A stretch of DNA of 5,133 nucleotides from Lysobacterales bacterium (GTDB lineage: Bacteria > Pseudomonadota > Gammaproteobacteria > Xanthomonadales > Rhodanobacteraceae): NCBI GenBank assembly GCA_013298265.1, contig JAAFHE010000337.1, positions 1 to 5,133 of the forward strand. The letters run 5' to 3'. Each line of letters starts with the position of its first letter. The first letter of the stretch is position 1. The notes under the pieces were generated by a model. It ran no database searches and was not told where the DNA came from. It worked only from the letters and a program-made list of their open reading frames with translations. Made by a program: the position numbers and the translations under genes. Below are positions 4,759-5,133 of this stretch, in pieces.

Positions 4759-5133
4759 AACTGTTGCGTCGCCTGCTCCTGCTGCTGCTCGTGCTGGTCC
4801 TGATCGGCGGCGTCGTCGCCTGGACCCTGCCGGCCGACCTCGCCCTGCGCTGGCTAAAGCCGAACCTCGGTCCGCTGCAGCTGTCCGGCGTTTCCGGCAC
4901 CGTGTGGAAGGGGCGCGCCTCGTCGGCAGTGGCCTTCGGCACGCCGCTCGGCGCGCTGGACTGGTCGGTGCAGAAGTCGCCGCTGCTGCTGCGCCGCGTC
5001 GTGTCAGGCGTCGGCCTGACCGGGGGCGCGCTCGTGCTCGATGGCGACATCGCGCGCGATGCCGACGGCAGTGTGCTGGTGCAGAACACGACGTTTGCGC
5101 TGCCCGCCGAAGTCGCGGCACCGGCGCTGGACA
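4755..5133 (+). CDS. gspN: Type II secretion protein GspN, N-terminal part
   Basis: The gene is truncated by the window end, with 126 codons visible of a family usually around 250 aa. GspN is an accessory T2SS protein of the inner membrane, often encoded right after gspM; its exact role is not settled. The start MKLLRRL leads into a very Leu/Val-rich membrane anchor (residues 7-24), followed by the family-typical LPADLALRWLKP (25-36) and LQLSGVSGTVWKGRAS (41-56). The sequence continues as a beta-rich periplasmic domain with the GTPLGALDWSV (62-72) and LTGGALVLDGDIA (88-100) stretches. ATG 4755 is chosen because it directly precedes the basic-hydrophobic anchor. No Shine-Dalgarno is seen; coupling to a short upstream ORF is possible. 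Confidence 0.92.
   Translation, partial: MKLLRRLLLLLLVLVLIGGVVAWTLPADLALRWLKPNLGPLQLSGVSGTVWKGRASSAVAFGTPLGALDWSVQKSPLLLRRVVSGVGLTGGALVLDGDIARDADGSVLVQNTTFALPAEVAAPALD

Overview
The window carries most of the inner-membrane and pseudopilus part of a type II secretion system (T2SS, general secretory pathway) operon, all on the + strand, in the order gspH-gspI-gspJ-gspK-gspL-gspM-gspN. gspN is cut off by the window end. The DNA is strongly GC-rich with G/C-ending codons. The gene order, and a CCCCTTCAAGG-type interspersed repeat ahead of gspH, suggest a high-GC gammaproteobacterium, most likely Xanthomonadales-like. A betaproteobacterium of the Burkholderia type cannot be excluded from sequence reading alone.

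Region 1-356 shows no convincing gene. It holds an inverted repeat (26-57), a two-part hairpin (109-143), and three tandem 45-bp units plus a partial fourth (150-301), all bracketed by long inverted arms (69-91 and 296-317). Because 45 bp is 15 codons and the units lack stops in two frames, the array is open in frame with gspH and could draw an automated start call far upstream. No gspG is visible before gspH within the window.

Region 357-2908 encodes the four minor pseudopilins. GspH, GspI and GspJ have a prepilin peptidase site G|FTL(I/L/V)E with Glu at +5. GspK has G|VALII without Glu+5, as expected for that family. The genes are tightly coupled: H/I overlap by 14 nt, I/J by a GTGA overlap, and J/K by a TGATG overlap. 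They should form the GspH-I-J-K tip that starts pseudopilus assembly. The gspI leader contains twin small hairpins 30 bp apart that differ by one compensated base pair.

Region 2909-3005 is a 97-bp gap with a strong GC hairpin followed by an extended -10 (TGCTACAAT), a likely internal promoter for the distal genes. Region 3006-4663 encodes GspL (cytoplasmic actin-like domain, one membrane segment, periplasmic domain) and GspM (single-pass, periplasmic ferredoxin-like domain), joined by an ATGA overlap. These form the inner-membrane platform that links the GspE ATPase to the pseudopilus. A 91-bp gap containing a possible 31-codon bridging ORF precedes gspN (4755 to the window end). I saw no unknown system here. 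The unusual content is in the repeats and the leader or intergenic structures.
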